Assembly (NCBI GenBank): GCA_004299705.1
Contig: SCQS01000008.1
Span: 117,804 to 181,803 of the forward strand
Length of the DNA stretch: 64,000 bases
From: Rhodanobacteraceae bacterium
GTDB taxonomy: Bacteria; Pseudomonadota; Gammaproteobacteria; Xanthomonadales; Rhodanobacteraceae
Reading direction: 5' to 3'
A program made the position numbers and the translations under genes. Position 1 is the stretch's first letter, and each line of letters starts with the position of its first letter. The notes below the pieces were generated by a model. It did no database searches, was not told the origin of the DNA, and saw nothing but the letters and a program-made list of their open reading frames with translations. Below, piece after piece: positions 24,880-33,860 of the stretch.

Positions 24880-27800
24880 CTACACGCCGCCCTGGTTCCG
24901 ATCGGTGCCGTCCTGCTCGACCTTGAACTCAACACGCCGGTTGCGCTGGCGGCCCGCCGCGGTCTTGTTGGTGTCGACCGGATCCGCATCGCCGAGGCCC
25001 TTGACCGCGGTGATGCGGCTGGGATCGACGCCGTGCGAGGTCAGGTACTCATCGACGATCCGGGCGCGCCGCTGCGACAGCGCCAGGTTGTATCTGGGAT
25101 TGCCCAACGAATCGGTATAGCCGTCGATCTGGACCTTGACCTGCGGATAGCGATTCAGCGTGTCGGCGGCCTGGTTGAGGACCGCCAACGACTCCGATGC
25201 CGGCGGCTGCAAGGTCGAGCCGATGCTGGTTTCGCCCTGCTTCGGACGATCGAACTTGAAGTTCACGCCGCGCAGGTCGATCACCACGTTCTGGGGCGGC
25301 GGTGGCGTGGCTTCCGGCGCCGGTGGCGGCGGGGGCGGAGCAACCGGTTCCACTTCCGGCGCCGCCGGAGGTTCCCACTTGAAATGCAGCGTGGCCATGT
25401 AACGACGGCCGTTGGTGTACTTGTCGACCGGCTGAAGCTTCGTTATCTCGTAAAGATCGTAGGCCTCGTTGAGCAGATTCAGCGCGGAAAGTTGCACTGA
25501 CCAATGCTTGTTGAACGCCCATCCCGTCGTGAAGTCGAGCTCGGTGTAATTGCTCACGGTTGCGGGCTCGGCACTCGCGCTGTATCCGCCGGCCAGGTAC
25601 TTGCTTCTGAAGTTGTACGTAAGCCTGGCGTTGAACGGGCCCTTCTCGAAATACGGGCTCAGGCTGATCGAATTTTTCGAGTTGTAGGGCAACGCAAACC
25701 CCACGTGGGTGGTGCCCAGCGCGTAGGTATAGTTGGCAAGCAAGCCAAACCCGGTGTGTCCGAACGGCTGCTGGTAGGCGATCGAAAAGCCCTTGATCGC
25801 GCCGCCGCCAATACTGGTGGGCTGCGCGACTGCGAAATCGCAAAATCCCTTGGCATCGCAATTCCCGATCTTGCCGAGGTAAGCCGAGTTGTACAGCGCC
25901 GGCGCCGTCGTGAACAAGCCGTTGAACTGACGGTCGGGAACCACGACGTTGGAAATGTAATTGATGATGTGGTCGTAGAACCCGGTGAACGAGAGCACCG
26001 ACTGCGGCGCGAAATACCATTCCACCGAGGCCGAGTAGTTGTAGGACTTGTAGGGCTTGAGCTCCGGATTGCCGGCGTTGCCCAGCAACGTCACGCCATT
26101 CAGCGATGTACTGCCAAGAAAATTGGGGTACGGTGCCCACGCGATCACTTTTGCCGCGGCCAGTCGGTACACGACATCCCCACCGTTGTCGTACACCAGG
26201 TTGAAGGATGGCAACACGTTGTCGTACGTACTGTGCGACGTCTGCAACCAGCTCGGCGGCGGCGGCAAGGTCGGCGCGAAGGTTCCGGGGTTGTAGTAGG
26301 TGGACTCCAGTCTGTCCTTGACGAAGCGTACTCCCACGTCACCACGGATTGGACCGCTGCCGAAGTCGAGCTGGGCATAGGCCGCTTCGGTTCGTTGCGC
26401 GATGGACCACGTGCCACGAATCACCGATCCCGGGTTGGGCGCGCTGAAATCAAACGGACTGCCAAGCACCCAACTCTCGACGGCGCTTGCTGGAACTTGT
26501 ACGTGTTGCGCCTGGCCTGGGGAGAAGCCCGTGAACGAGCTGTTGTCCAGTATGTCGGTGTAACTCACCGGCCCGATATCCGCGTACGTGCCGGGTCGGA
26601 TCGCCGTGTATGCACTCGCATTGAGACTGTGCTTGTTGTTTTCGTATTGGAATCCAAACAGCAACTGCTGGATGAAGCTGTCGAAGTCGACGTGGAAGTC
26701 GAGCGTCCCGTAACGGACCTTGTTGCGGCGCGGCGTGTGCGAAATGATGTTGGAAAGGTTGTCCATGGTCCAGTTGGCCGGATCCCTGACGGCCTGCGGA
26801 CTGTCGTAAACGGCGCCTTGCGCGGTACTCCACGTGTAACCGCCGAAGTAAAGCGCCGAGATGTCGTATTCCCTGCCGTTGTCATGCGCCCGACCTTCGC
26901 CAACCTGCCCTTTCACGCCCCAGTTGTCCCCCCTGTAACTTCCGTCCAGGTGGACATCGGTGGTCGTCACCGTCGAAAAACGGACTCCGTTGTCAAGCTC
27001 GGTATCCACGGGCGACGCCGTGCAAGAGGGCGTGTCCACCCCGCATGAATGACCGCCCGTGATGAATCCCTGACCGTTGCTGGTAAGGCTGGTGATGGAG
27101 CTTGCGCCGGTGGCGCTGGTGAATGCATACATGGATTGGTTGAAGTTGTTGTAGCTCTCCTTCACGTACAACCCGCTCAATCCGAAATCCAGCCTGTCCG
27201 TGGGCTTGTACTGCAAGTTCACCAAAAGAGAGTTGCGCTTGCGCGTTTGCTGGAAATTTGCAGCGTTGATTTCAGCCGGCATCAGGTCGGTCGGCTTGAT
27301 CGTGCCGTTGGCGATCTCGGCCGCCACGCTCGGGTTCTTTGCAAATGCCGACACCTTGGAATAGCTGAATATCTCGCGGCCCTGCCGGTTGATCTGCTCC
27401 CCGTAATGGGCGGCGGCGACATCGACACCAAAAGTGCTGTCGGCACTTTTCCAGCTGTAAAACACCGACGCGTTCGGCTTGCCTTTGCCGGCCTGTTCGT
27501 TATAGACATCGCCGATCGAAGCCGAAAAGGTATTGGGCTTCAAATCCAGCGGATTGCGGGTGTGCACGATGATCGTGCCGCCGAGGCTTCCGGATGGCAG
27601 CCTCGCTTCGGAGGTCTTGAATACCTGGATCGTGCCCACGATACCCGACGGGAGAATGCTGTAGTCGAACCCTCGATCCGGCGAGCCGGCGGTCAGCCAG
27701 TCAATCTGCGGCATGGGGTGGCCGTCGAGGAAAGTCAGGTTGAGATTCGGATCGGTCCCGTTGATGCTGACACGATCGCCCTGGCCGAAACGGCGATCGA

Positions 27801-28140
27801 TGGTGACGCCGGGCATCAGCACCATGGCCTCGGCCACGTTGGTGTTCGGAAACTTGCCGATGCCTTCGGCGGTGACCACGCTGGTCGTCGCATCGGTGAT
27901 GCGTTGCATCGCCAATGACTTGCCGAGACTGGCGCGAAAACCGGTCACTTGTATCGTTGCGAGTTGCTGCATTTTTTGCTTCTTTGCCTGGGCTGGCGCT
28001 TGCACGGCTTGTGCGGGCTGCGCCTGCCGCGAACCGGTGGCGGTTGGCGGCGGGTTTGCGGTGGTCTGCGCCTGTGCGGTTGCCGCGAACAAAAGCGCCG
28101 TTGCGATGCTGGCCGAAAGCGTGCCTTTGCGGAATTTCAT
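24880..28140 (-). CDS. TonB-dependent receptor fused to a C-terminal OmpA domain (TBDR1)
   Basis: A 1086-residue outer-membrane protein. Signal peptide 1-24 (MKFRKGTLSASIATALLFAA). A Gln/Ala/Pro-rich stretch is followed by a TonB-box-like LATIQVTGF (about 64-72), then a plug (SLAMQRITDATTSVV to about 185) and a beta-barrel ending MATLHFKW at about residue 922. Instead of stopping there, as TBDRs do, the chain runs through a Pro-rich linker (923-948) into an OmpA peptidoglycan-binding domain (NFKFDRP..., GYTDSLGNPRYNLALSQRRA) with the key Asp and Arg present. It likely imports GlcNAc oligomers. Start ATG at 28140 has GGAGG upstream. It is encoded after the GH20 and kinase genes. Confidence 0.93.
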   Translation of the reverse strand: MKFRKGTLSASIATALLFAATAQAQTTANPPPTATGSRQAQPAQAVQAPAQAKKQKMQQLATIQVTGFRASLGKSLAMQRITDATTSVVTAEGIGKFPNTNVAEAMVLMPGVTIDRRFGQGDRVSINGTDPNLNLTFLDGHPMPQIDWLTAGSPDRGFDYSILPSGIVGTIQVFKTSEARLPSGSLGGTIIVHTRNPLDLKPNTFSASIGDVYNEQAGKGKPNASVFYSWKSADSTFGVDVAAAHYGEQINRQGREIFSYSKVSAFAKNPSVAAEIANGTIKPTDLMPAEINAANFQQTRKRNSLLVNLQYKPTDRLDFGLSGLYVKESYNNFNQSMYAFTSATGASSITSLTSNGQGFITGGHSCGVDTPSCTASPVDTELDNGVRFSTVTTTDVHLDGSYRGDNWGVKGQVGEGRAHDNGREYDISALYFGGYTWSTAQGAVYDSPQAVRDPANWTMDNLSNIISHTPRRNKVRYGTLDFHVDFDSFIQQLLFGFQYENNKHSLNASAYTAIRPGTYADIGPVSYTDILDNSSFTGFSPGQAQHVQVPASAVESWVLGSPFDFSAPNPGSVIRGTWSIAQRTEAAYAQLDFGSGPIRGDVGVRFVKDRLESTYYNPGTFAPTLPPPPSWLQTSHSTYDNVLPSFNLVYDNGGDVVYRLAAAKVIAWAPYPNFLGSTSLNGVTLLGNAGNPELKPYKSYNYSASVEWYFAPQSVLSFTGFYDHIINYISNVVVPDRQFNGLFTTAPALYNSAYLGKIGNCDAKGFCDFAVAQPTSIGGGAIKGFSIAYQQPFGHTGFGLLANYTYALGTTHVGFALPYNSKNSISLSPYFEKGPFNARLTYNFRSKYLAGGYSASAEPATVSNYTELDFTTGWAFNKHWSVQLSALNLLNEAYDLYEITKLQPVDKYTNGRRYMATLHFKWEPPAAPEVEPVAPPPPPPAPEATPPPPQNVVIDLRGVNFKFDRPKQGETSIGSTLQPPASESLAVLNQAADTLNRYPQVKVQIDGYTDSLGNPRYNLALSQRRARIVDEYLTSHGVDPSRITAVKGLGDADPVDTNKTAAGRQRNRRVEFKVEQDGTDRNQGGV

Positions 28141-28208
28141 GACGCATCCTCCTTTGCCCACCATTGATGGATACTGCGGCATCCGAACGGATGGCTCCTC
28201 ACACGGCA

Positions 28209-29291
28209 TCAAGCGACCACTGTTTTTTCCTCGAAGGCGCCGGGGCGCACGCGACGACGCGTTTGATCCAGATACCAATGGGCGGCTCCGACAACGCCAT
28301 GTCGGCCGTGCTCGATCAGGCGTACCGGCACGCGCAACAGGAACTCCCGCATCCGGCCCTTGCCCAGGAAACGCTCGGCGAAACGACTGCCCTGCAGCAA
28401 GCCCTTGATCTGCGGGAGCACGCCACCCGCGATGTACACGCCACCTCGCGCCATGAACGCCATCGCCAGGTTGCCAACGAAACCGCCCAGCACGGCGCAG
28501 AACAGGTCTACCGTTTCAACGGCGACGGCATCCTCGCCCGCGCGAGCCACTGCCGTGACGACTTCGGGACTCGCAAGCATCGGCACTTTGCCGCGCAACG
28601 CGCACAAGGTCACGTACAGGGTCAACAGCCCAGGGCCGGACAGCAGCCTCTCACAGGGAACATGACCAGCATCGGATGCCAGCATCTCCAGCACCTTGCG
28701 CTCGAGTGCGCTGGCCGGCGCGAAATCCATCTGTCCGGCCTCGGTCGCAAGCACGCGCGTCCCACCGGCCTTGCCGGCAAGGCGCACCGCCGCGCCCAAT
28801 CCAGTGCCCGGCCCCACCACCAGCGCCGGCCCGTCTCCCCAGACGTCGGGTCCGCACAGCAGCAGGCCGCCGGATGCCTTCACGCCATCGAGCGCGTACC
28901 CGAGCGCTTCGAAATCGTTGAGCGCCGCAACGTCGTCGAATGCACATGCCTTGCGCAACTGCGACAACCTGACCGGCCACGCGAGGTTGTCGCCAACGAC
29001 GGCATCGCCGATGACCTGGCCCGCGCACGCAATGACACAACACCGCACCGGCGCCGTCGCTTCAAGATCGACAAACACCTTCAGCAATTCCGCCAAGCCA
29101 GAAAAGCTGGCGCACAGGAAGCTGCGATAAGCCAACACCTCGAAGCCACTCCCGGCGCGGGCGTCTGCACGCAGCAACGCAACCCGTGCGTGGGTTCCGC
29201 CCACATCCGCGGCCAGGAACGGCTGCGAACGGGAACGGGCCTGCCGCTCCGAGGGATCGAGTACCGCCTCGCAATAGTTCGCCACGACCAA
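28209..29291 (-). CDS. Glucokinase-family sugar kinase, probable GlcNAc kinase (copy 1)
   Basis: A 360-residue Glk-type ATP-dependent hexokinase. It has the phosphate-1 loop FLAADVGGTHARVALL (about 24-39), LNDFEALGYAL (catalytic Asp), VGPGTGLGAA, ATEAGQMDFAP, and the adenosine loop GGVYIAGGVLPQ. In Xanthomonas GlcNAc loci such genes encode the cytosolic kinase making GlcNAc-6-P. The C-terminus is about 20 residues longer than usual. Start TTG at 29291 (LVVANY aligns with MSVVASH of copy 2); GTG at 29285 is an alternative. It lies between the GH20 and TBDR1 genes on the same strand, with a 68-bp gap to TBDR1. Confidence 0.85.
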   Translation of the reverse strand: MVVANYCEAVLDPSERQARSRSQPFLAADVGGTHARVALLRADARAGSGFEVLAYRSFLCASFSGLAELLKVFVDLEATAPVRCCVIACAGQVIGDAVVGDNLAWPVRLSQLRKACAFDDVAALNDFEALGYALDGVKASGGLLLCGPDVWGDGPALVVGPGTGLGAAVRLAGKAGGTRVLATEAGQMDFAPASALERKVLEMLASDAGHVPCERLLSGPGLLTLYVTLCALRGKVPMLASPEVVTAVARAGEDAVAVETVDLFCAVLGGFVGNLAMAFMARGGVYIAGGVLPQIKGLLQGSRFAERFLGKGRMREFLLRVPVRLIEHGRHGVVGAAHWYLDQTRRRVRPGAFEEKTVVA

Positions 29292-29390
29292 TCGAGTGCA
29301 CCCACGCTGCAGATACCTTCCGCAGAATAGTCATGAATGGCGTTGGCCGCCCATGAAAAGGTGGCCACGTGGCATAACCACAGGTTGTGA

Positions 29391-31733
29391 CTAGCGCTTC
29401 AGCAATTGCATCTTTCCGATCGCCCACAGGCCATCGCGCGGGTCGCCGCTGGCGAAGATGCACAGGTCATGCGTGCCTTGTGTCGCGGGAATCGTCGCCA
29501 CGAGCGTGGTCTGCAGCTTGGTCTTGGTGGCGGCGGCCAATGGCAGCGTTGCGAGCAACGGTCCCTTGCAGGTATCCAGGTGGATTTGGAACTCGCCGGC
29601 CGGCGTCGCCTTGGGCCGCTTGACGACTTTGGCATTGTCGGTCCACAGCGCGAAATTCCACGGCAGGTTGCCGACCGTCAACGCGATCTTGCGTACTTCA
29701 TCCAGCGGCGCGGCCTTCCACAACCAGCACATGTTCTCGATGTCGACCTTGTAGACGGGCCGCTTGCCTTGTAGCGGACGATCGTCTTCCAGGCGCAACA
29801 CCACTTGGTTGGTGCAGCTGTCCAGTTGGTCGCTGTTGCGGGTCCGCAGCGCCGCGGCATCGACGGTTTGCGTACGCGGCGCGGCCAGCTCGAAACCGTC
29901 GGATGCGAAGGTCGCGGCGCGCAATGTGGTCGTCCGGCCGGCGGGAAGCGACAACGGCTTCGAATAAGGCATCGACGCAAGCGTCGGCGCGCTGCCGTCC
30001 GTGGTGTAGTGGATGGCACCGAACCCGGCCTGGTTCGAGAGCGCGACATCGATCGTTCCCTGCGCGCCGGCCTGCAACGCGAACGCCGGGGCGAACGCGC
30101 TGTCGGCGTAGTCGACGCCGAGTGCCCGCCAGCGCGCGAATTCCACCGGCATGCGATCGAGGAACCCATGCCAGTCGTGCGTTGCCGCGGGCGACCACGC
30201 CACCTCCGCCAGTGCTGCGATGCGCGGAAACACCGCGTGCTCGGCGCGCGCGAAGGTCGGCATGTATTCTGTCCACAGGTTCGCCTGCACGCCGAGGATG
30301 TGCGCCACCTGCGTCGCCGTCGCGCCGCTCGGCACCGGATCGTAGTCGTACACGTCTTCCAGCGATTCCACGTCCGGGCGGCCGGGCGGCTCGTCGTGCA
30401 GGTCGGACTGGTAATGATCGAGGTACAGGGTTGGTGATGTGCTCATCACCACGTCGTGGCCAAGCTGCAAAGCCTGCTCGGCGCCCTTCGGCGCGTGCCA
30501 GGACATCACCACCGTGGACGCCGGCACATTGCCGTGCAGAATCTCGTCCCAGCCCACCGCCGTGCGCCCGTGCTTGGCAAGGTATTCGGCCACCTGCGTC
30601 ATGAACCAGTCCTGCAACTGGTCCATGTTCTTCAAGCCGAGTGCGTGCATGTGCGCACGCACTGCGGGTGAAGCGTTCCATTGGTCCTTGGCCGCCTCGT
30701 CGCCACCGATGTGGATGTATTTCGACGGGAACAGCGCCATGACCTCGTCCATCACGGCGTCCACGAACTTCAGCGTGCGCGCATCGGGTTTCAGCAGCCA
30801 GGTGTTGATGCCCCAGTCGGTGCCGACCGGTGGACGCTCGCCCGTCACGCCTAGCCACGGATAGGACGCGATCGCGGCTTGCGCGTGCCCCGGCATGTCG
30901 ATCTCGGGAACGATGGTGATGTGGCGTTGCGCCGCGTACTGGACGATCTGGCGGACTTCGGCATCGGTGTAGAACCCGCAGTACGGCTTGTCGGGGCTGC
31001 CAGTCAGCGCAGCGTCGGGGCCCACCGCCTTGCGGCAGGCCCCGATCTTCGTGAGCAATGGATATTTTGGAATCTGCAAACGCCAACCCTGGTCGTCGGT
31101 CAGGTGCCAATGCAGCACGTTCAATTTCAGCAGCGACATCCAGTCCAGCAGCTTCTCGATGTCGGCGATGCTCTGGAAATGCCGCGCGGAATCCAGCATC
31201 AGGCCGCGCCATTGGAACCGCGGCCAGTCCTGAATCTGCAGCGCGGGGACTTCGACACCCGCCTTGCGATCGGCATTCGGTGTCAGAAGCTGCCCCAGCG
31301 TGACACCACCGTAATAAAGCCCCACGGGCGTGCGCGCGATCACGCGGACGCCTTGTGGCGACACGTCCAGCGAATAGCCACCGCGCTGCGTGACTTCCGC
31401 GCCGGGATCGAGCTGGAACACGATCGCAGCGTGCGGCGACACGCTGCCGCCATCCGCGACATGCAAGCGCAACGCACTGGTTTGCCCAAGCGTGTCGACA
31501 AAATGTTGTACAGCGAATCGCGAAGCCGGATCGTCCGAATACAACAGCACCGGCGTTGCGGAAGTCACCGTGAAACTGCCCGCGTGGCGCGTCACCTGCG
31601 CCGGCATCGGGGCCAAGCTTGGGGCGATCGCAGACGCGCGAGTGGAGATCACTGGGGTGGATCTCGGCGACGCCACTGCAGAGCATGCGCATAAGGCCAA
31701 CAGCAACCACATCAGACGCGATGTTTCTCGCAC
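29391..31733 (-). CDS. Beta-N-acetylhexosaminidase, GH20
   Basis: A 780-residue exported enzyme that removes terminal GlcNAc from chitooligosaccharides. A signal sequence with a possible lipobox LCAC (residues 14-17) suggests a lipoprotein. The GH20b domain spans about 40-165 and the catalytic barrel 170-530, with LHWHLTDDQGWR (209-218) and the catalytic pair Asp345-Glu346 in HIGGDEAAKDQW. A C-terminal chitobiase-like Ig domain lies at about 560-640, and a further 140-residue Cys-containing domain (645-780) is not recognised. Start is GTG at 31733 with GGGAGAG upstream. It heads the unit GH20-kinase-TBDR1. Confidence 0.95.
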   Translation of the reverse strand: MRETSRLMWLLLALCACSAVASPRSTPVISTRASAIAPSLAPMPAQVTRHAGSFTVTSATPVLLYSDDPASRFAVQHFVDTLGQTSALRLHVADGGSVSPHAAIVFQLDPGAEVTQRGGYSLDVSPQGVRVIARTPVGLYYGGVTLGQLLTPNADRKAGVEVPALQIQDWPRFQWRGLMLDSARHFQSIADIEKLLDWMSLLKLNVLHWHLTDDQGWRLQIPKYPLLTKIGACRKAVGPDAALTGSPDKPYCGFYTDAEVRQIVQYAAQRHITIVPEIDMPGHAQAAIASYPWLGVTGERPPVGTDWGINTWLLKPDARTLKFVDAVMDEVMALFPSKYIHIGGDEAAKDQWNASPAVRAHMHALGLKNMDQLQDWFMTQVAEYLAKHGRTAVGWDEILHGNVPASTVVMSWHAPKGAEQALQLGHDVVMSTSPTLYLDHYQSDLHDEPPGRPDVESLEDVYDYDPVPSGATATQVAHILGVQANLWTEYMPTFARAEHAVFPRIAALAEVAWSPAATHDWHGFLDRMPVEFARWRALGVDYADSAFAPAFALQAGAQGTIDVALSNQAGFGAIHYTTDGSAPTLASMPYSKPLSLPAGRTTTLRAATFASDGFELAAPRTQTVDAAALRTRNSDQLDSCTNQVVLRLEDDRPLQGKRPVYKVDIENMCWLWKAAPLDEVRKIALTVGNLPWNFALWTDNAKVVKRPKATPAGEFQIHLDTCKGPLLATLPLAAATKTKLQTTLVATIPATQGTHDLCIFASGDPRDGLWAIGKMQLLKR

Positions 31734-31788
31734 GAATCACTCTCCCGTTCGATCCCTTGCGGCCAAGCACAAGTCATTTGGCAAGCAG

Positions 31789-31806
31789 GTGGCATACATA
31801 TACCAC
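31789..31806. promoter_or_regulatory. Imperfect palindrome upstream of the GH20 gene
   Basis: GTGGCATA-CA-TATACCAC, 8-bp arms with one mismatch, 56 bp before the GH20 start and 214 bp before the divergent halogenase-like gene. It differs from the TGACAACGTTGTCA site near nagP, so a second regulator may act here. Nothing else is evident in 31734-32019. Confidence 0.45.
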
Positions 31807-32019
31807 GTGGCGCGCAGCATTCGTCGCCGGATCCCACTCGAGTAGCCGTCTCTGTCGGTTTCCGTGCAATCCAGGCCGGATGTCAGGCTACCGGCTTCGC
31901 CACGCAGCGGCGCGCTGGCACTGGCAGGGTTCCTTGAACCGCTGGGGCGCCGCAAATCGTCCGGCCAATCCGGCCGAAATCGGCTGTAGCATTACCGGTG
32001 GCACATCGTCGAGTTGGCC

Positions 32020-33636
32020 ATGATGTCCTACGCAACCGCTACGGTATTCAATTACAACGTCACTGCCACGCGCCCCGGTGCCCGCACCGACGCCGAGCCT
32101 CCGGTCAAGCACATCGTCATCGTGGGCGGCGGTACTGCCGGCTGGATGACCGCGCTGACCCTGTCGCGCTCCGCCTATGGCCCCCGCCTGAAGATAACCT
32201 TGCTGGAGTCGCCGCGGGTCGGTGCGATCGGCGTCGGTGAGGGCTCCACGCCGTGGCTGCGCGGATTTTTCGAAAGCATGGGCATCGAGGAACGAGAGTG
32301 GATGCCGGCCTGCAACGCCACTTACAAAGCTGGTATCACCTTCGACGGCTGGTCCACCCGGCGTGGACACGAAGGCTATTTCCACGCGTTTGCATCGATG
32401 CTCGACAACATTACCATCGGACCCTTCATCGACAACGTGCATGCCCGCTTGGACGGGGCCGACGTATACGCGCACCCAAACCGTTTTTTCATCGCCTCAC
32501 GTCTGGCAAGCCACTGCCAGGCGCCGCGGGCCCCGCGAAGCTTTCCATTCGATGTCTGGTATGGCTTTCATTTCGACTCGGTTCTGCTGGGGCAATTTCT
32601 GCAAAAGAAGGCGATCGAATCAGGCGTGAATCACGTGGTCGGCCATGTGACAAATGTGCAACTGGGCGAATCCGGAAATATCACGTCATTGCAACTCGAA
32701 GGCGACGCAACGCTGGCCGGTGATTTCTTCGTGGACTGCACCGGATTTGCATCACTTCTGACCGGGAAGGCAATGGGCACCCCTTTCGTGCCATTCAAAG
32801 AGAATCTGTTCAACGATGCGGCGGTGGTCATCAACAGACCCAACGCAGGGCCGATCATGTCGCAGACCATTTCAACCGCTTTGCGCAATGGCTGGGTCTG
32901 GAAAATCCCGCTCACCAACCGTTACGGTTACGGCTATGTTTACAGTACCGACTTTTGCTCGCCTGACAATGCGGAACTCGAGTTGCGCGAGCACCTGGGG
33001 ATAGCCGGTGCGAGCGATGCCCCGGCCCGACACCTGAGGTTTCATCCGGGCCGCGTGGCGCGATCCTGGACGCGCAATTGCGTGGCAAACGGGTTGGCGC
33101 AGGGATTCATCGAACCGCTCGAGGCCACCACGCTGCTGTTCGCGCAGCGGACGGCATCCATGCTGGTCACCGCACTCGAAAAGGGCGATCTGGGCGAGGA
33201 GGTCCGCGCGCAGTTCAATGACACGCTGAACGCGCAAATCGAAGGTACGCGCGATTACATCGTGACGCACTACAAGACCAACACGCGCACCGATACCGAT
33301 TACTGGCGAGCCAACGCCGCCAACACGAATTTGTCGGCGCCGTTGCAGCAACTGCTGCGCACCTGGCTTGGCCGCCATTCCATCGCGGGCGGCATCACCG
33401 ACGGGACGTTCGGTCGCGGCTACCCCGTCATGTCCTGGTACAGCCTGCTGGCAGGCGTCGGCTTGTTTCCCGATGACAACGAAACACGCCCTCCGACCGC
33501 GCAGGAGGCGAAGTACAGCTTGGCTGAAATCGACAACCTGATCAATCGCAGCGCCATGAACTTTCCCGACCATCGCGCGTTCCTGCAGGCGATCGAGCCC
33601 AAGCCCGAAAAGTCGCTGCAGGTCTACTTTTATTGA
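32020..33636 (+). CDS. Tryptophan-halogenase-like flavoprotein
   Basis: A 538-residue FAD-dependent halogenase-family protein. The dinucleotide motif is VIVGGGTAGWMTAL (about 33-46), with GVGEGSTPWLR. The WxWxIP signature is present as WVWKIP (about 296). The catalytic Lys equivalent is in NATYKAGITF (about 105), and the Glu in GFIEPLEATTLL (about 365). All hallmarks of an active flavin-dependent halogenase are therefore seen. Such genes are found beside TBDR genes for sugar uptake in Xanthomonadales and Caulobacterales, where their role is unknown. ATG at 32020 or 32023 is likely; a TTG at 32014 is also in frame. It is followed by a small orf and a cupin gene with four-base overlaps. Confidence 0.88.
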   Translation: MMSYATATVFNYNVTATRPGARTDAEPPVKHIVIVGGGTAGWMTALTLSRSAYGPRLKITLLESPRVGAIGVGEGSTPWLRGFFESMGIEEREWMPACNATYKAGITFDGWSTRRGHEGYFHAFASMLDNITIGPFIDNVHARLDGADVYAHPNRFFIASRLASHCQAPRAPRSFPFDVWYGFHFDSVLLGQFLQKKAIESGVNHVVGHVTNVQLGESGNITSLQLEGDATLAGDFFVDCTGFASLLTGKAMGTPFVPFKENLFNDAAVVINRPNAGPIMSQTISTALRNGWVWKIPLTNRYGYGYVYSTDFCSPDNAELELREHLGIAGASDAPARHLRFHPGRVARSWTRNCVANGLAQGFIEPLEATTLLFAQRTASMLVTALEKGDLGEEVRAQFNDTLNAQIEGTRDYIVTHYKTNTRTDTDYWRANAANTNLSAPLQQLLRTWLGRHSIAGGITDGTFGRGYPVMSWYSLLAGVGLFPDDNETRPPTAQEAKYSLAEIDNLINRSAMNFPDHRAFLQAIEPKPEKSLQVYFY

Positions 33637-33860
33637 CCCCGATTGCCAAGCAGTACCCGACGTGCATTTCGATTGCGAATCGCGACGGCTGGTGCAGCGC
33701 GACACGTACCCAATTCGATGCCATGCGGAGACTGGCACGACGCGCCGAATTGCGGGTCGCCCACGGGATCTCCACCATCAACCCGGCCCCACCCGGGGCG
33801 AATCCGATCGCCATGAAACTTCGCCGCAACGACTCACGCATCGACGCCGACAGCCCATGA
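33633..33860 (+). CDS. Possible small coupled protein between halogenase and cupin genes
   Basis: A 75-residue open frame starting with TTG at 33633, which overlaps the halogenase stop (TTGA), and ending at 33860, which overlaps the cupin start (ATGA). Overlaps at both ends and GC-rich third positions support it. No domain is recognised (KQYPTCISIANRDGWCS..., NPAPPGANPIAMKLRRNDS). Without this frame there would be a 220-bp gap in an otherwise tight operon. Confidence 0.45.
   Translation: MTPIAKQYPTCISIANRDGWCSATRTQFDAMRRLARRAELRVAHGISTINPAPPGANPIAMKLRRNDSRIDADSP

Noticed and set aside
23416..27048. Two long plus-strand frames (694 and 514 codons) opposite GH9 and TBDR1
   Set aside because: They mirror minus-strand coding sequence and contain no recognisable domain.
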